64,000 nucleotides of DNA from Verrucomicrobium sp. BvORR106 (GCF_000739655.1 NZ_BATR01000122.1:28414-92413), one strand, 5' to 3'; counted from the first letter of the stretch, positions 50,422 through 60,671 are shown. Notes: a model not told the origin generated them from the letters alone. Translations and numbers: made by a program.

Positions 50422-50678
50422 GTCGGGGGTTGCGCCGCTTTATAGAGGGCTTATGATCCGGGGGTCAAGCGCAACCCACCAATTCCAGGTCCGGTTTTGG
50501 AGGGAGCGGCACCCTGTGTTTCGCACGGAATTTAATCTTGCTTGGCCCTGAAACCGCCTTCTCAGCGCGGTAGAACAGGGTTGGGCATCTTTTTTGGTAC
50601 GCGAGTCTCAATTGGGAGGTTGATTCCTTGCTTCGACTGCGTTTTGATGGGAAAACTTTATTTTTTAACCCGGCTGGA

Positions 50679-53600
50679 ATGGCGAAACTGATCTTCATCC
50701 TCGACGACGAACAGGAAATCGAAGTCCCCCTGCCACAGCAGGTGACAGTCGGCCGCCAGGAAGGAAACGATGTGGTTGTGGATGATCCGCGAATCTCCGC
50801 GCGTCATGCCGTGGTGGTGAGGGACCGCAACGGCAACTACGAGGTGCGGGATCTTGGATCCAAGGCTGGCACTTACATCAACGGCGTACGTCAGGAGCGA
50901 CGCCTTCTTCATCCTGGCGACAAGCTGAGCTTTGGCCCCCTGAAGTGCATCTTCCTCATGGAGGAGACGGAGCGCCCGGTGAATCGTCAACGTCCTCCTG
51001 GTTCGAGTGCTCATCCAGTGCTTACAGGCATTCTGGAGTCCACTTCCGTGAGACCCCATGCTGAGCAGGATGGCCCCCGGCTCACGGGAAATGCCTTTGC
51101 CTCCGGTGTGGGTGAGACCAAAGCTCCTTCGCCAACCCCGAGTAGTTCGGGCATGGTGGTAACGCCCCGCCTCACCCAACCGCACTCAAGCGTCACGGCA
51201 CCCCGCTCGCTCTACGACGAGCCGCTGGACAAGAAAGCTGGCAGCGGATCCGGCAAATCGGCATCGAGCAAAGGCACGGGCGGCGTTCTGAAATCCTTTT
51301 TGCGCAGTGTAGGCGCGATTCGACACGAGGAGCATGAGCCTGCGGAAGAGCCGCCGCGTCATACCGTCAGCCCCCGGCAGGCACCTCAGGCACGTGAGGA
51401 CGAGCGTGCAGGCAGCCAACACGTCGTGCGACCCGTCAGTGGGGATCACGGTGGCTATCCCACCCACCAGCAGCAGCAGGCGCACCTCACCCAGCGTGGG
51501 CACACGCAGGGCCGCGAAACCAGCAGTGGCGTGAAGCCTCTGGCTGGGATCAACAAAGGTCCCCAGCCCAAGGACGCTGGTCACGGACCTGGAGGGCAGG
51601 GGGCACCCCCGTCTGAAGTGATCGAGCGTGTGCCGGTATACACCTATGCGGTGCAGCCCAAGGCCCGTCCCAGTGCTCCGCAGGAAGTCGATGCCCGCCA
51701 TCACGAAGCGGATGCCTTCCCGGCCTCGTTGCCGAGTCAGGATGTTTCCCACCCGGCGCAGCCGTTGTCCCAACCCGCGCAGTCTTATTTCCCGCAGCAG
51801 TCTTCTTTGTCGGTGCCGCCACCGCCGCTTTCTACTGTGCCTGCCCAGGCCCCGCCAGCTGCGCCGCTCACGCCCCTCCCGCCCATGCCCGCAGGGATGG
51901 TCCGTCCGCCTTTGCCACCGCTCCCGGCGATGCCGGCCAGCATGAAGCAGGCGATCCCGGAGCTTCCCTTGACCCCGACGTTGCCTTCCACAGGCTTGGG
52001 GGCGGCACCTGCCAGCGGTACGGTTGCACCGGGGCAGATTCCCGCAATTTTGCCCACCACGGGCAAGACTGCAGGCACAGGCTTTAAGGTCCGCATTTCT
52101 CCGTCCACCGGTGCAGGCGGCTCGCCCGCTGCGCCACCTCCTGTGCCAGCAGCGTCTCCGCTCGGTGCGCCTCCTTCCGTTGTTTCCAACCCAACACCCG
52201 CAGCACCCCCTGTGTCGGTGGCTCCGACGGTTCAGGCAGAACAGCGTCCGGTAGTGGCCCCGCCCGTTGCGGTCGCCCCGGCTCCTGTGGAGAACAAGGC
52301 CGCGACACCTGAGGTTCCAGCTCTTCAGCCGTCCGCCGTAGAGGTTTCCGCGCCACAAACTCCCGCCGCGGTCGAAATTCCGGCGAAGGTGGAGTTGGCT
52401 CCTGAAGCTGTTCAAGAGGCGAAGCCGCCCGTGAGCCTGCCAGAGCCAGTCGTCGATCAGGTTGTCCAGAACGAGAAGGTCCAGGCTGAGCCAGCCCCCA
52501 AGATCGAGCCCGCCGCTGAAGCGATCGTCGCTCCGGAACCCGCTGTCGCGGCCCCGGCTCCTGTGCTTGCACCTGAGCCAGAGCCTGAGTCCGCCTCAAT
52601 GGTCCCTGCTGCCGCGGCAATGCCGGTGGTGGATACGACAGATGTCGCAGAATCGGCAGTCGCGGTGTCTGAGCAAACGCAGGCTCCGAAAGCCGAGGCC
52701 ACGCCGTCGCTTCCCGCAGAAGCACCGGTAAAAGCAGATCTGCCCACAGTGGTTGAGGCCGAGAAAGCGGAGGTGCCGACGACACCGGCACCCGCTGCTC
52801 CGGAGCCCGTGTCCGAAGCCAAGGTGGAAGCCGCTGCGAAGGTCGAGGCACCCGAGATCAAAGTCGAGCCGCTTCCTGCCGTGGTGGCCGAAGTTCCGAC
52901 TCCTGTCGCTAGCGCTGAGACCAAGGTCGCAGCACCTGTAGAGAATTCCGCACCGGAGGGTGAGGCTGTTGCCGCCGCTTCCGTTGCAAAACCCGAGCCG
53001 GAAGTCGTCGCGACTCCGACTCTCACTTCGCCCGCCTCTCCAGTTGCGGTAGCGTCCCTTTCATCTTCTACAGTTCCGCAGGCGCCAGCATCGGCTCCTG
53101 CAGTGGAAGTCGCAAACAAGGTCGCAGAGGTGAAGCCTGAGGTGAAATCTGCCCCAGCAGTGGCTGGGCAGGTCGCAGAACCAACGGCAGCAGAACAACC
53201 CCCGTTCCCCCCCTCCACCATGGATGCCGACCGCGCGCATGTTTCCCAACTCGTCAAGGACCTCGAGGGCAAGCAGAGTAATCTGATGCAGTCCTTGAGG
53301 GCGCTGACTGACCGGAAACACGCCACTCAGGCAGAAATGGAGCGGATGATGAATGAGGTCCGCCGCTCGGTCACCGAGTTGGAAGGTCTCAAGAATCAGA
53401 TTCTGGCTCGTCAGGAAGAGCTGCGTGCCATCGACCGGGAGACGGAGTCCCGGCATGCCCACCTCACCCAGCTTACGTCAGAGCAGCAGCGTCTGGCGCC
53501 GGTGACCACCGCCCTGCAGCAGGCAGAGGCCCGCCACAATGAGCTGGTACTGACTCTCCATGCACTCGTTGAGCAGCGTCAGGCCAGAGAGGCGGACCTG

Positions 53601-56321
53601 CACCATGCTTCAGAGGAGCTGCAACAGCGCTCTGAGGTCGTTGCCCGCCTCCAGGCGGAAGAGCAGCGTCTGGCTCATGTGACAGCAGCCCTCATGGAAG
53701 GGGAGGGGCGTTACGGTGAGATGGTTGTGGCCCTGCAGGCTCTCGCTGAGCAGCATGATGTCACCCACAATCACCTGAAGAACGCTTCTGACGAAGTTCG
53801 GGTCAAAGCGGATCGAATCTCCCAGCTCTCGGCCCAAGACGAGTGGTATGTGCAGTCCATTGCCCACCGCCAGGCGGAGCTGAGCGAGGCGGAGCAGAAG
53901 CTCACCCAGACGCTGGAAGGCATCACCCAAGGGGTGGCCCGTCATGAGGAATTGGTGCGCGGTCTTGAAAATCTCGATATCGCCTGTGGCAAACGCCAGC
54001 TTGAGCTACAGCAGTTGGCGGATGCCTCCGCCGCTTCCACACAGGATCTGGAGGCCGTTCGGGGCAGAGTCCAGAGCACGGAAGACCTCTTGCGAGATAC
54101 GGACCTCCGGCTTCGCAACACGGAGGCCACCCTGCGTGGCATTGAAACGGACATTCAGTCCAAGCAGCAGGCGCTGAATGGACTGGTTGCCGATGAAAAG
54201 CGATTGCAGGATGAGCTGGAGGCTCTGAAGGAGCGGGAACTCGCCTTTCAGGGAGCTGCCAACGATGCGGAGGCCAAGCATGCCGGGTGGCTGACGGCCA
54301 TCCAGGGGCTTGCGCAGCAGCACGATCAGAAGCAGTCTGAGATCCAGCGTCTGCACAACGCTTCTGAGGCGGCTCTGCGTGAGCTGGAAGCCATGACGGC
54401 CAACAAGGAGCAGATGTCTGTGCACCTGCTCAGCCTGCTGAAGGAGCAGGAGGCCATTGATTCCCGCCTGACCCACATGCGGAAGCAATCGGATGATGCG
54501 GAGGCACGTGTGGCCTCGCTGAAGTCCCTTGTGGAGAAGCGTGAAGACGAGGCCCGCGAGCGCCACCAGGTGCTGGCCGAGCTGGAGACCAAGCGCAAAG
54601 GACTCGAAGAGCGCATCGAGGCCCTTTCAGGCACCGAGGAAAAGCTCCTCACCGCCAAGCAGCAACTGAGAGAGACTGAGGAGTCCCAAGTCCGGGCTGG
54701 CGATGAGCTGACCGAGGTCAACACCCGGCTCCAAACAGGGAAAGGTGAGGCGACGGAACTGGAGTCCCGCATTCGTGAACTGCAGGCCAGGCTGGAAAGC
54801 CTGCATGTGGAGATCACTGAGTCTCGTGCCGGCCTGGCCCGGGATCAGAAGACTCATGAGGACTTCCAGACCGTGTCTTCAGAGGCCCGCGCCAAGCAGG
54901 AGAGCTACCGCGAGGCGCTGGACAAGCAGCTTGAAACCCTGCGGGCAGACTTGGCCAAGGAGAGCCAAAAGCTGGCCGAGACGATGTCCCAGCGCGAGGA
55001 GTTGGACCGTCAGTGCGCCGAGCTGGCAGAGACCGGCACCAAGCTCGCTGAAACCAAAGGTTCCCTGCAGCGCAGTGAGGCCCAGAAGTCCGAGCTTGAT
55101 ACTTTGAATCGCGAGCTTGAAGGCAAGCGCGACAGCCTGGAGCAGATCGTGGGTGGTCTCCATGGCGATGAGGAGAGCACGAAGGGGCGCCTGGAAGTGC
55201 TACGCACTCGTGAGAAGGACCTGCGTCAGGTGCTGGATGAGCTTGCTGATCGGGAGCGCAATGAGCGCGAACGCTTTGAAGCCCTGCGTCGTTTGACGGC
55301 AGAGGCTGACAAGGAGCACAATGAGCAACGCGAGAGCCTGCTGGCCAAGCTGGACGGCAAGCGACGTGAGCTGGCTGACCTGGAAATGAAGCTGACACCC
55401 CTGCGGGAGTGGAAGGAGTGCATGGACATTCGCTATGCCCGCCTGGCCTCCCTGCCAGAGGATTCAGATGCGGCCCGCGAGCTGTGGCGGGAGATTGAAG
55501 GGGAGAAATCCAACCTTCGCAATCTCATTGTCGGCTCCCCGGGAGGCACTCGCGGCGTGAGCCTGAGCGAAGCCGTCCTGCGTGGGCTCACCGCCCCCAG
55601 CCTGCAAGGCGGCGTTGCTTCAGACAATGTTCCCCTTACCGATGAAGCTGTTAGCGCGCTGGATGGAGACGAGTCTAGGAAGGCGGGTGGCTTGGCAGCC
55701 CGAAAGGGACGATTCTCCGGCGGTGCTGCTGGTGGTAATGCTGATGATCTGACGCCCGAAGAGCGCGGCAATGTGGGACCTACGGGTACAGGCGCCATGC
55801 ATTCTGGCACGGGTCAGGAGATGGCCCTCAAGGCGCGTCTCAATCGCCTGCGTGAAAGCGTGCAGCGCGAGGCCACTCGTCTGGAGTTTCTGCGTCAGGA
55901 ACGCGCTCGTGAAGAGCTGCGCACCAAAGGCGGATCCACCGGTGAGCCCATGCTGCGTGAGCAGGAGCGTCAGTTGGAGACGAAAATCCGTCGCGAAGAA
56001 GAGCGATTCGCCACCGTGCAGCGCAAGCTGGAACTCGCGGAGGTGGAGGAGGAAAAACGTCGCGATCGCATCACTGAAATGGAGCGCAAGCTGGCGGAGC
56101 TCAAGTCCTCCATCATCGATGCCGAGCGTGATCGTGGCGCTGCCCGTCACCACGCAGAGATTGCCCAGGCCGAGCAGAAGGCCCAGGAGGAGAATCTGAA
56201 GCGCTTGAATGAGAATCCAAGTGTTGCAGCCGAGGAAACCAGTGTTCTTGCCGCTCTCATCGGTGGCAAGAAGACCCGTGGCCCCTCCAATCTGAAGCCG
56301 ATGGGAACGCCTAAGGAGTAG
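50679..56321 (+). CDS. Giant FHA-domain coiled-coil protein (1880 aa)
   Basis: The N-terminal FHA domain (residues ~3-95: TVGRQEGNDVVVDDP, RISARH, then YINGVRQERR) binds phosphothreonine. Residues ~100-845 are an extremely Pro/Ala/Val/Glu-rich linker. From ~848 to ~1870 the protein is nearly continuous coiled coil, including ~59-residue tandem units that begin EQQRL or EEQRL and end with a VARLQ/ISQL type stretch. I chose ATG 50679; 17 upstream codons look spurious. No signal peptide. Likely a cytoplasmic scaffold responding to Ser/Thr kinase signalling, possibly in cell shape or compartment organisation. Confidence 0.8.
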   Translation: MAKLIFILDDEQEIEVPLPQQVTVGRQEGNDVVVDDPRISARHAVVVRDRNGNYEVRDLGSKAGTYINGVRQERRLLHPGDKLSFGPLKCIFLMEETERPVNRQRPPGSSAHPVLTGILESTSVRPHAEQDGPRLTGNAFASGVGETKAPSPTPSSSGMVVTPRLTQPHSSVTAPRSLYDEPLDKKAGSGSGKSASSKGTGGVLKSFLRSVGAIRHEEHEPAEEPPRHTVSPRQAPQAREDERAGSQHVVRPVSGDHGGYPTHQQQQAHLTQRGHTQGRETSSGVKPLAGINKGPQPKDAGHGPGGQGAPPSEVIERVPVYTYAVQPKARPSAPQEVDARHHEADAFPASLPSQDVSHPAQPLSQPAQSYFPQQSSLSVPPPPLSTVPAQAPPAAPLTPLPPMPAGMVRPPLPPLPAMPASMKQAIPELPLTPTLPSTGLGAAPASGTVAPGQIPAILPTTGKTAGTGFKVRISPSTGAGGSPAAPPPVPAASPLGAPPSVVSNPTPAAPPVSVAPTVQAEQRPVVAPPVAVAPAPVENKAATPEVPALQPSAVEVSAPQTPAAVEIPAKVELAPEAVQEAKPPVSLPEPVVDQVVQNEKVQAEPAPKIEPAAEAIVAPEPAVAAPAPVLAPEPEPESASMVPAAAAMPVVDTTDVAESAVAVSEQTQAPKAEATPSLPAEAPVKADLPTVVEAEKAEVPTTPAPAAPEPVSEAKVEAAAKVEAPEIKVEPLPAVVAEVPTPVASAETKVAAPVENSAPEGEAVAAASVAKPEPEVVATPTLTSPASPVAVASLSSSTVPQAPASAPAVEVANKVAEVKPEVKSAPAVAGQVAEPTAAEQPPFPPSTMDADRAHVSQLVKDLEGKQSNLMQSLRALTDRKHATQAEMERMMNEVRRSVTELEGLKNQILARQEELRAIDRETESRHAHLTQLTSEQQRLAPVTTALQQAEARHNELVLTLHALVEQRQAREADLHHASEELQQRSEVVARLQAEEQRLAHVTAALMEGEGRYGEMVVALQALAEQHDVTHNHLKNASDEVRVKADRISQLSAQDEWYVQSIAHRQAELSEAEQKLTQTLEGITQGVARHEELVRGLENLDIACGKRQLELQQLADASAASTQDLEAVRGRVQSTEDLLRDTDLRLRNTEATLRGIETDIQSKQQALNGLVADEKRLQDELEALKERELAFQGAANDAEAKHAGWLTAIQGLAQQHDQKQSEIQRLHNASEAALRELEAMTANKEQMSVHLLSLLKEQEAIDSRLTHMRKQSDDAEARVASLKSLVEKREDEARERHQVLAELETKRKGLEERIEALSGTEEKLLTAKQQLRETEESQVRAGDELTEVNTRLQTGKGEATELESRIRELQARLESLHVEITESRAGLARDQKTHEDFQTVSSEARAKQESYREALDKQLETLRADLAKESQKLAETMSQREELDRQCAELAETGTKLAETKGSLQRSEAQKSELDTLNRELEGKRDSLEQIVGGLHGDEESTKGRLEVLRTREKDLRQVLDELADRERNERERFEALRRLTAEADKEHNEQRESLLAKLDGKRRELADLEMKLTPLREWKECMDIRYARLASLPEDSDAARELWREIEGEKSNLRNLIVGSPGGTRGVSLSEAVLRGLTAPSLQGGVASDNVPLTDEAVSALDGDESRKAGGLAARKGRFSGGAAGGNADDLTPEERGNVGPTGTGAMHSGTGQEMALKARLNRLRESVQREATRLEFLRQERAREELRTKGGSTGEPMLREQERQLETKIRREEERFATVQRKLELAEVEEEKRRDRITEMERKLAELKSSIIDAERDRGAARHHAEIAQAEQKAQEENLKRLNENPSVAAEETSVLAALIGGKKTRGPSNLKPMGTPKE

Positions 56322-56324
56322 TCG

Positions 56325-56351
56325 CGGTGCGTCAGTGCGTCAGTGCGTCAA
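56325..56351 (+). repeat. Short tandem TGCGTCAG units
   Basis: Three or four TGCGTCAG octamers, the reverse complement of the array at 57175-57230, so the two arrays bracket the 56.4-57.15 kb repeat region as inverted copies. Confidence 0.7.
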
Positions 56352-56393
56352 GGGCACGGATGCATTGAGGTGCTGTTGAATGGCGCGTGGGTT

Positions 56394-56557
56394 TGAGGAG
56401 ATCACCAGGAGTGCGAAAGCGGCGATTCTCGCCGCAGTCCCAAAAGCGCTGCGCGCTCAGGAGTTGTATCCGGGAGCGAGGATGATGCGGCGATATCAGC
56501 CAGCGACATCGGAGGCTCTGGCGGTTCCAACGCTATCGCATTGCGTTCAACATCTGG
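56394..56557. repeat. Dispersed repeat, copy A
   Basis: About 160 bp, roughly 80% identical by eye to 56991-57150 in the same orientation. Shared blocks include CCGCAGTCCCAAAAGCGCTG and ATTGCGTTCAACATCTGG. No convincing gene lies in 56322-57238. Confidence 0.75.
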
Positions 56558-56599
56558 CGACGAAGTCGCTGTGGAGTGCGGCGAGAATCGCCGCTTTCG
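56414..56599. repeat. 23-bp perfect inverted repeat
   Basis: Left arm 56414-56436, right arm 56577-56599; core GGCGATTCTCGCC. The left arm itself contains a GGCGA/TCGCC hairpin. Confidence 0.85.
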
Positions 56600-56694
56600 G
56601 GAGTTTTGTGTCGGGATTGAACTTGGAGGATGGGAGCGGAGGGCGAAAAGGCGCTGGTGAGGTAGCTCTACGGCTTTGCAGGCCTGGGCTCGCG

Positions 56695-56857
56695 CAAGGA
56701 GCGGCGGTTTGTGCTTGCACAACCGCCGGGGGAAGCGGAGCGTTTGATCGCCAAACACCTACCACCATATGGGGTATTGCCGCTGACTTCTTAACTTGGA
56801 AGCACGCTTCCTCCGGCAACCGTCGGCGGTTGTGCAAGCACAAACCGCCGCTCCTTG
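56695..56857. repeat. 34-bp perfect inverted repeat
   Basis: Left arm 56695-56728, right arm 56824-56857, separated by 95 bp; core TTTGTGCTTGCACAA. Each arm contains its own GCGG...CCGC self-complementarity. Looks like a REP-type or miniature-element structure. Confidence 0.9.
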
Positions 56858-56990
56858 GATGCTTGGGCGTAACAACCTTGAATCGGTGACTGGGCGCCTC
56901 AGGCTCTTGACCTGACGCACTGAAGTGCTGGATCACTTTGCTGGGTGCGCGGGTTTAACTTGAGATGAGAGCGGAGGGCGGAGTGGGTGT

Positions 56991-57150
56991 GAGGAGATCA
57001 CAAGGGGTGCGAAAGCGGTGATGCTCACCGCAGTCCCAAAAGCGCTGCGCGCTCAGGTGTAGTTTCTGGGAGTGCAGATGGAAGCGATATCGGCCAGCGA
57101 CATCCAAGGCCTTGGCGGTTTCAACGCATGACATTGCGTTCAACATCTGG
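56991..57150. repeat. Dispersed repeat, copy B
   Basis: Second copy of the ~160-bp unit at 56394, more diverged, and lacking the downstream inverted-repeat partners. Confidence 0.75.
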
Positions 57151-57174
57151 ATGCGACGGATCTTTGAACCGCCA

Positions 57175-57230
57175 CACTGACGCACTGACGCACTGACGCA
57201 CTGACGCACCGACGCGCCGACGCGCCGACC
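57175..57230 (+). repeat. 8-bp tandem repeat array
   Basis: Seven units of CACTGACG drifting to CACCGACG and CGCCGACG. The array ends 8 bp before the stop of the zinc-ribbon gene. Confidence 0.9.
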
Positions 57231-57238
57231 AACGGCCG

Positions 57239-59437
57239 CTACTCAACCAACTCTGCCTTCACGGGCGCTGGAGCGGCGGCGGGGTTACGCCAGTTGTACT
57301 GCGGCACGCCGGTGAGCTCCACCCATTGTTGTCCGCCTTCTTTGCGCCACTGAATCTCCACGATCGCGGCGGCCTTGGAGACTTCCCAGCCGACGTATCG
57401 GTCCAGATCGCGGGAAAGCGGGGCGGCGCGCCGGGCGAAGACGTGTCCGGTAAAGCCTGGCATGGGGGGCTGGATCTCGAAGCACGTAAGCTTGTCCAGA
57501 CCTGGGATGTCATCATCAAAGTAATGCGTGCGCCGCATCATGACGTGGAAGCGCTTGGGCTCGTCTTGATAGCTTTCCAGGAAGCGCTGCAGGAGTTCGT
57601 CCTTGAACTCGGTGAAGGTCAGCCAGTCCACCTTCCAGCTGTTTCCTTCCTCCTCAACCATCACGGGCAGAGGTTGCTTGAGGTCACCACCAGAGACCTG
57701 GAACACGCAATGGGGCGGCCCGCCGGTGTTGGGCGTCTTGTCATGACGCATGAGTTGAATCTGCCGGACGGCGATGGGGCCATCAGGATTCTGGTGATAG
57801 TACTGCTCCATCAGAGGGCGGACTTTGTCGGCGGTCTGCACCACCTTCTGACGTTCGTTCCAGTTGGGGGCGGCCAGGAATTGCTTCAGGGCATCGACTG
57901 CGCCCTGGCTTTCTGGAGTGGCGTTTTCAAAGATCCTCGCCGGGGCGGAGTTGGGGCCTAGGGAGACGGGCTGTTCCGACTTCCGAATGGAAGGCGGAGG
58001 GGCGTCCATGGTCTTCCGATCCTCCGCGGTGACTGGCAGAGGGGGGAGCACCGTCACCGGAGGGGCGGTGGGGGGCATGGCTTGGGGCGGCTCCAGCCTG
58101 GCTGGACCAGACACCGGTGGCTGGACCTTCGCAACGCTGGGAGCTGCGGGCTTGACCTCAGGCGCTGAGGAAACAACCGAGACAGCGGGGGCAGGTGCAG
58201 GCGAAGCTTGAGGCGGTGCCGCTGGCATGGGTGAGGGGGCGGCAGCCCTTGAACTCCCTGCGCTTCCTGACGGGGCTTCTGCGCCTGGCGGTGGGGCGGT
58301 GGGTGAGAAGGTGGGGGCGGGGACTGCTGGAGGGGTAGGTGCAGGGGACTCGCCTGCCTCTTCTTCTGGCGCGTGCTGCAGCGTGTAAGTGATGTAGGTC
58401 ACCCGGATCTGGTCGCGGAAGAACCACCCGATGCCCAACAACACCAGCAGAGCCATCAACAGAGTGGCGAACATGGCGCCGCGGCGGCCAGTAGGAGCGG
58501 ATCGCACCTGCCGACGGCTTCCCGAAGGGGGCATCACGGGGAGGCGCGTTTTGGCGGTCCCGAGTTCTGGATTGGCCGGGCGGTTGTAGCCGGGCGCCGG
58601 CAAGGCCCCCACGCCTGCTCCCAAACCCATGGCGGGCCCGGCGGGGGCACCAGCACCTTGAAGGGGTAACAAACTGCCCCCTCCCAGAGGATGAGGTGCA
58701 CCTATCCCTGGATTGGCCCCCGGTGCGTGGGGTAACCCATGTTGAAGTGGCGACGGGGCCCCGTGACCAACGGGTGGAGGGCCGTGGGTAGGCAGCACGG
58801 AAGGTGCCTGCAGCACATGGCTGAGCACGGGATGCGCGTTCTCAGGGGCACCGACGACCCCGCCAGGCGTTCTCCCGCCGCTGGCGGCAGGGTGCGACGG
58901 GCCCTGCGGTGAAAGCGCCTGAGGCCAGGGCGGCAAAGGTGAGGCAACGGCTGCAGGACCCGGACCAGGGGCAATAGCATCCGGTGAAGTGGGCCAGATC
59001 GGCGCCTCCTTAGTGACGATGGTCGGGTGAGGGTCTAGTGCTTTTGGCACTGGGACCGGAGTTGGCGGGGGCGCAGGAAGCGCTCCCAAGGGGGCCGCTG
59101 GCGACGGGATGGCGTGGGCTGCTCCCGGTCCAACGGTCGGGTAACCAGGAAAAGGACCGCTCCCGGCGGCTTGACCCAAGGGCAGCAAAGAAGGACCCGG
59201 ACCAGGAGCTCCGACGCCGGGCTGGGGTGATGGCTGCGGGCCGCCTGGAGGCGCTGGGGCAGGACTCAAGGCCGGAACTGCCGCAGGACCTTGTGCGGCG
59301 AGTTCGGGCTTGGGTGAGGTGATCATGCTCCCACACCCGGGACATGGCCCTGAGGCCCCCGCCAGCTCCATCGGCACGGTCAGGGGCATCCCGCAGGCGT
59401 GGCAGGTGAAATGAATCACGGTGGGCGTTGGAGTCAT
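57239..59437 (-). CDS. Zinc-ribbon, Pro-rich, single-span membrane protein (732 aa)
   Basis: N-terminal zinc ribbon CHAC (12-15) / CPGC (32-35). Residues ~45-310 are Pro/Gly/Ala-rich low complexity. One TM helix (AMFATLLMALLVLLGIGWFF, about 322-342), a second Pro-rich stretch, and a C-terminal ~220-residue domain (VDALKQFLAAPNWNERQKVV, then WKVDWLTFTEFKDELLQRFL). This layout recurs in Verrucomicrobia and Planctomycetes proteins of unknown role. The stop codon abuts a tandem repeat array. Confidence 0.75.
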   Translation of the reverse strand: MTPTPTVIHFTCHACGMPLTVPMELAGASGPCPGCGSMITSPKPELAAQGPAAVPALSPAPAPPGGPQPSPQPGVGAPGPGPSLLPLGQAAGSGPFPGYPTVGPGAAHAIPSPAAPLGALPAPPPTPVPVPKALDPHPTIVTKEAPIWPTSPDAIAPGPGPAAVASPLPPWPQALSPQGPSHPAASGGRTPGGVVGAPENAHPVLSHVLQAPSVLPTHGPPPVGHGAPSPLQHGLPHAPGANPGIGAPHPLGGGSLLPLQGAGAPAGPAMGLGAGVGALPAPGYNRPANPELGTAKTRLPVMPPSGSRRQVRSAPTGRRGAMFATLLMALLVLLGIGWFFRDQIRVTYITYTLQHAPEEEAGESPAPTPPAVPAPTFSPTAPPPGAEAPSGSAGSSRAAAPSPMPAAPPQASPAPAPAVSVVSSAPEVKPAAPSVAKVQPPVSGPARLEPPQAMPPTAPPVTVLPPLPVTAEDRKTMDAPPPSIRKSEQPVSLGPNSAPARIFENATPESQGAVDALKQFLAAPNWNERQKVVQTADKVRPLMEQYYHQNPDGPIAVRQIQLMRHDKTPNTGGPPHCVFQVSGGDLKQPLPVMVEEEGNSWKVDWLTFTEFKDELLQRFLESYQDEPKRFHVMMRRTHYFDDDIPGLDKLTCFEIQPPMPGFTGHVFARRAAPLSRDLDRYVGWEVSKAAAIVEIQWRKEGGQQWVELTGVPQYNWRNPAAAPAPVKAELVE

Positions 59438-59673
59438 GTCTGCGGCAGAGCAAAGGATGATTCAAACCTGCGTGCCCCTCACGGGCACAGACACGAAAGG
59501 CATGCTTTCTAAGTTTGTCTCATCAGCTGGCAAAATATCAATCAATCCCAATCAAGGCAAGGGGAACTGGTGCTGGCTGCGGACACTCCACCCGGAACCA
59601 CCTCGTGACAATCGTACCTATAAGCGATTCGTGAGTATGCTCATCCGTGGATGGGGTGGCGTATTTGTGTTGC

Positions 59674-60597
59674 ATGAAAAGCGTGACTCCTCCGTGGCTG
59701 TGTCTGATCGTGGGTACCATCTCCCTGCTCCCGGGCGGAGGTTCTCAATCAGCGTTTTCTCAGACAAAAGAAGCAGCCACTGGCGGAGCTGGATCCGGTG
59801 TTGCGGGCTTAAAGCCTCACATCGTGTTGGCGGCTTCTTTCGATAACGGAGTGGATGCTGATTATGCCTCAGGAGATGGCAGGCTCTACCACGCCAGTAC
59901 CGCGGCCAGACTGGATAAACAGCCTGGTTTGCCTGTCTCCGGCTTGGTGAAACACCTTCCCAGCGGCGGCCGCGCCGGCGGTATGTTGGCGTTTACCAAG
60001 AAGATGAAGCCGGTTGTCTTCTTCGAGGGCGGACCCAACATCGCTCACAGCCCTTCTGATTGGCAGGGGACGGTTTCCTTCTGGTTGCGACTGAATCCGG
60101 AAAAGGATCTGGAACCCGGCTACTGCGACCCCCTGCAGTTGGTGGGACAGGCATGGGATAACGGCCATATGTTTGCCGAGTTCAGCAAGGATCACACCCC
60201 TCGCCGGTTCCGCTTTGCCATCCGGCCGGTGAAACAGCTCTGGAACCCAGAGAACCTGAAATGGGAGGAGTCCCCGGAGAAGCCCCGTCTGATGGCGGAA
60301 AGTGAGGCCCCGCCTTTCCGGAGTGACCGGTGGACCCACGTGGTGATGACCTTCACGGGTGTGAATGTCAAAGGCAAGGAAGCCGAAGGCGCTCTCTATC
60401 TGGATGGGAAGGAAGTCGGCCGATTCCGTCGCGAGCAGCTCTTCGACTGGGATGCTTCCCGGAGTGCTCTTACGCTCGGCGTCAGCTATGTGGGAGGTTT
60501 GGACGAGTTGCTTGTGCTCAATCGTGCCCTCACTTCAGCTGAGGTCGTTTCGCTGCACCAATCACCGCATTCGGTTGCAGAGTTCGCTCGCAAGTAG
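59674..60597 (+). CDS. LamG/concanavalin-like exported protein, 307 aa
   Basis: The N-terminus is a signal-like segment (SVTPPWLCLIVGTISLLPGG). The body (GTVSFWLRLNPEK, RWTHVVMTFTGVN, LYLDGKEVGRF, GGLDELLVLNRALTSAEV) is a LamG/laminin-type jelly roll, abundant in Verrucomicrobia. Probably binds polysaccharide. I chose ATG 59674. A bidirectional terminator follows. Confidence 0.8.
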   Translation: MKSVTPPWLCLIVGTISLLPGGGSQSAFSQTKEAATGGAGSGVAGLKPHIVLAASFDNGVDADYASGDGRLYHASTAARLDKQPGLPVSGLVKHLPSGGRAGGMLAFTKKMKPVVFFEGGPNIAHSPSDWQGTVSFWLRLNPEKDLEPGYCDPLQLVGQAWDNGHMFAEFSKDHTPRRFRFAIRPVKQLWNPENLKWEESPEKPRLMAESEAPPFRSDRWTHVVMTFTGVNVKGKEAEGALYLDGKEVGRFRREQLFDWDASRSALTLGVSYVGGLDELLVLNRALTSAEVVSLHQSPHSVAEFARK

Positions 60598-60671
60598 TGC
60601 TCCTGGCGAAGCCGCATGGGTGCCTCCAAATGGAAGGATCACTCCATGTCTTCGCCTTCCATCCCAACAAC

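Noticed and set aside
51186..52415. 409-aa reverse ORF within the FHA gene linker
   Set aside because: Arises from the Pro/Ala-rich repetitive linker; Arg/His/Cys-rich nonsense composition.
52457..53326. 289-aa reverse Ser/Thr/Ala-rich ORF
   Set aside because: Low-complexity shadow of the FHA protein linker.
56380..56936. Several ORFs of 118-169 aa in the repeat island
   Set aside because: They are translations of inverted repeats without codon or domain signal.
57175..57230. CRISPR array
   Set aside because: The 8-bp units are directly tandem without spacers, and no cas genes are present.
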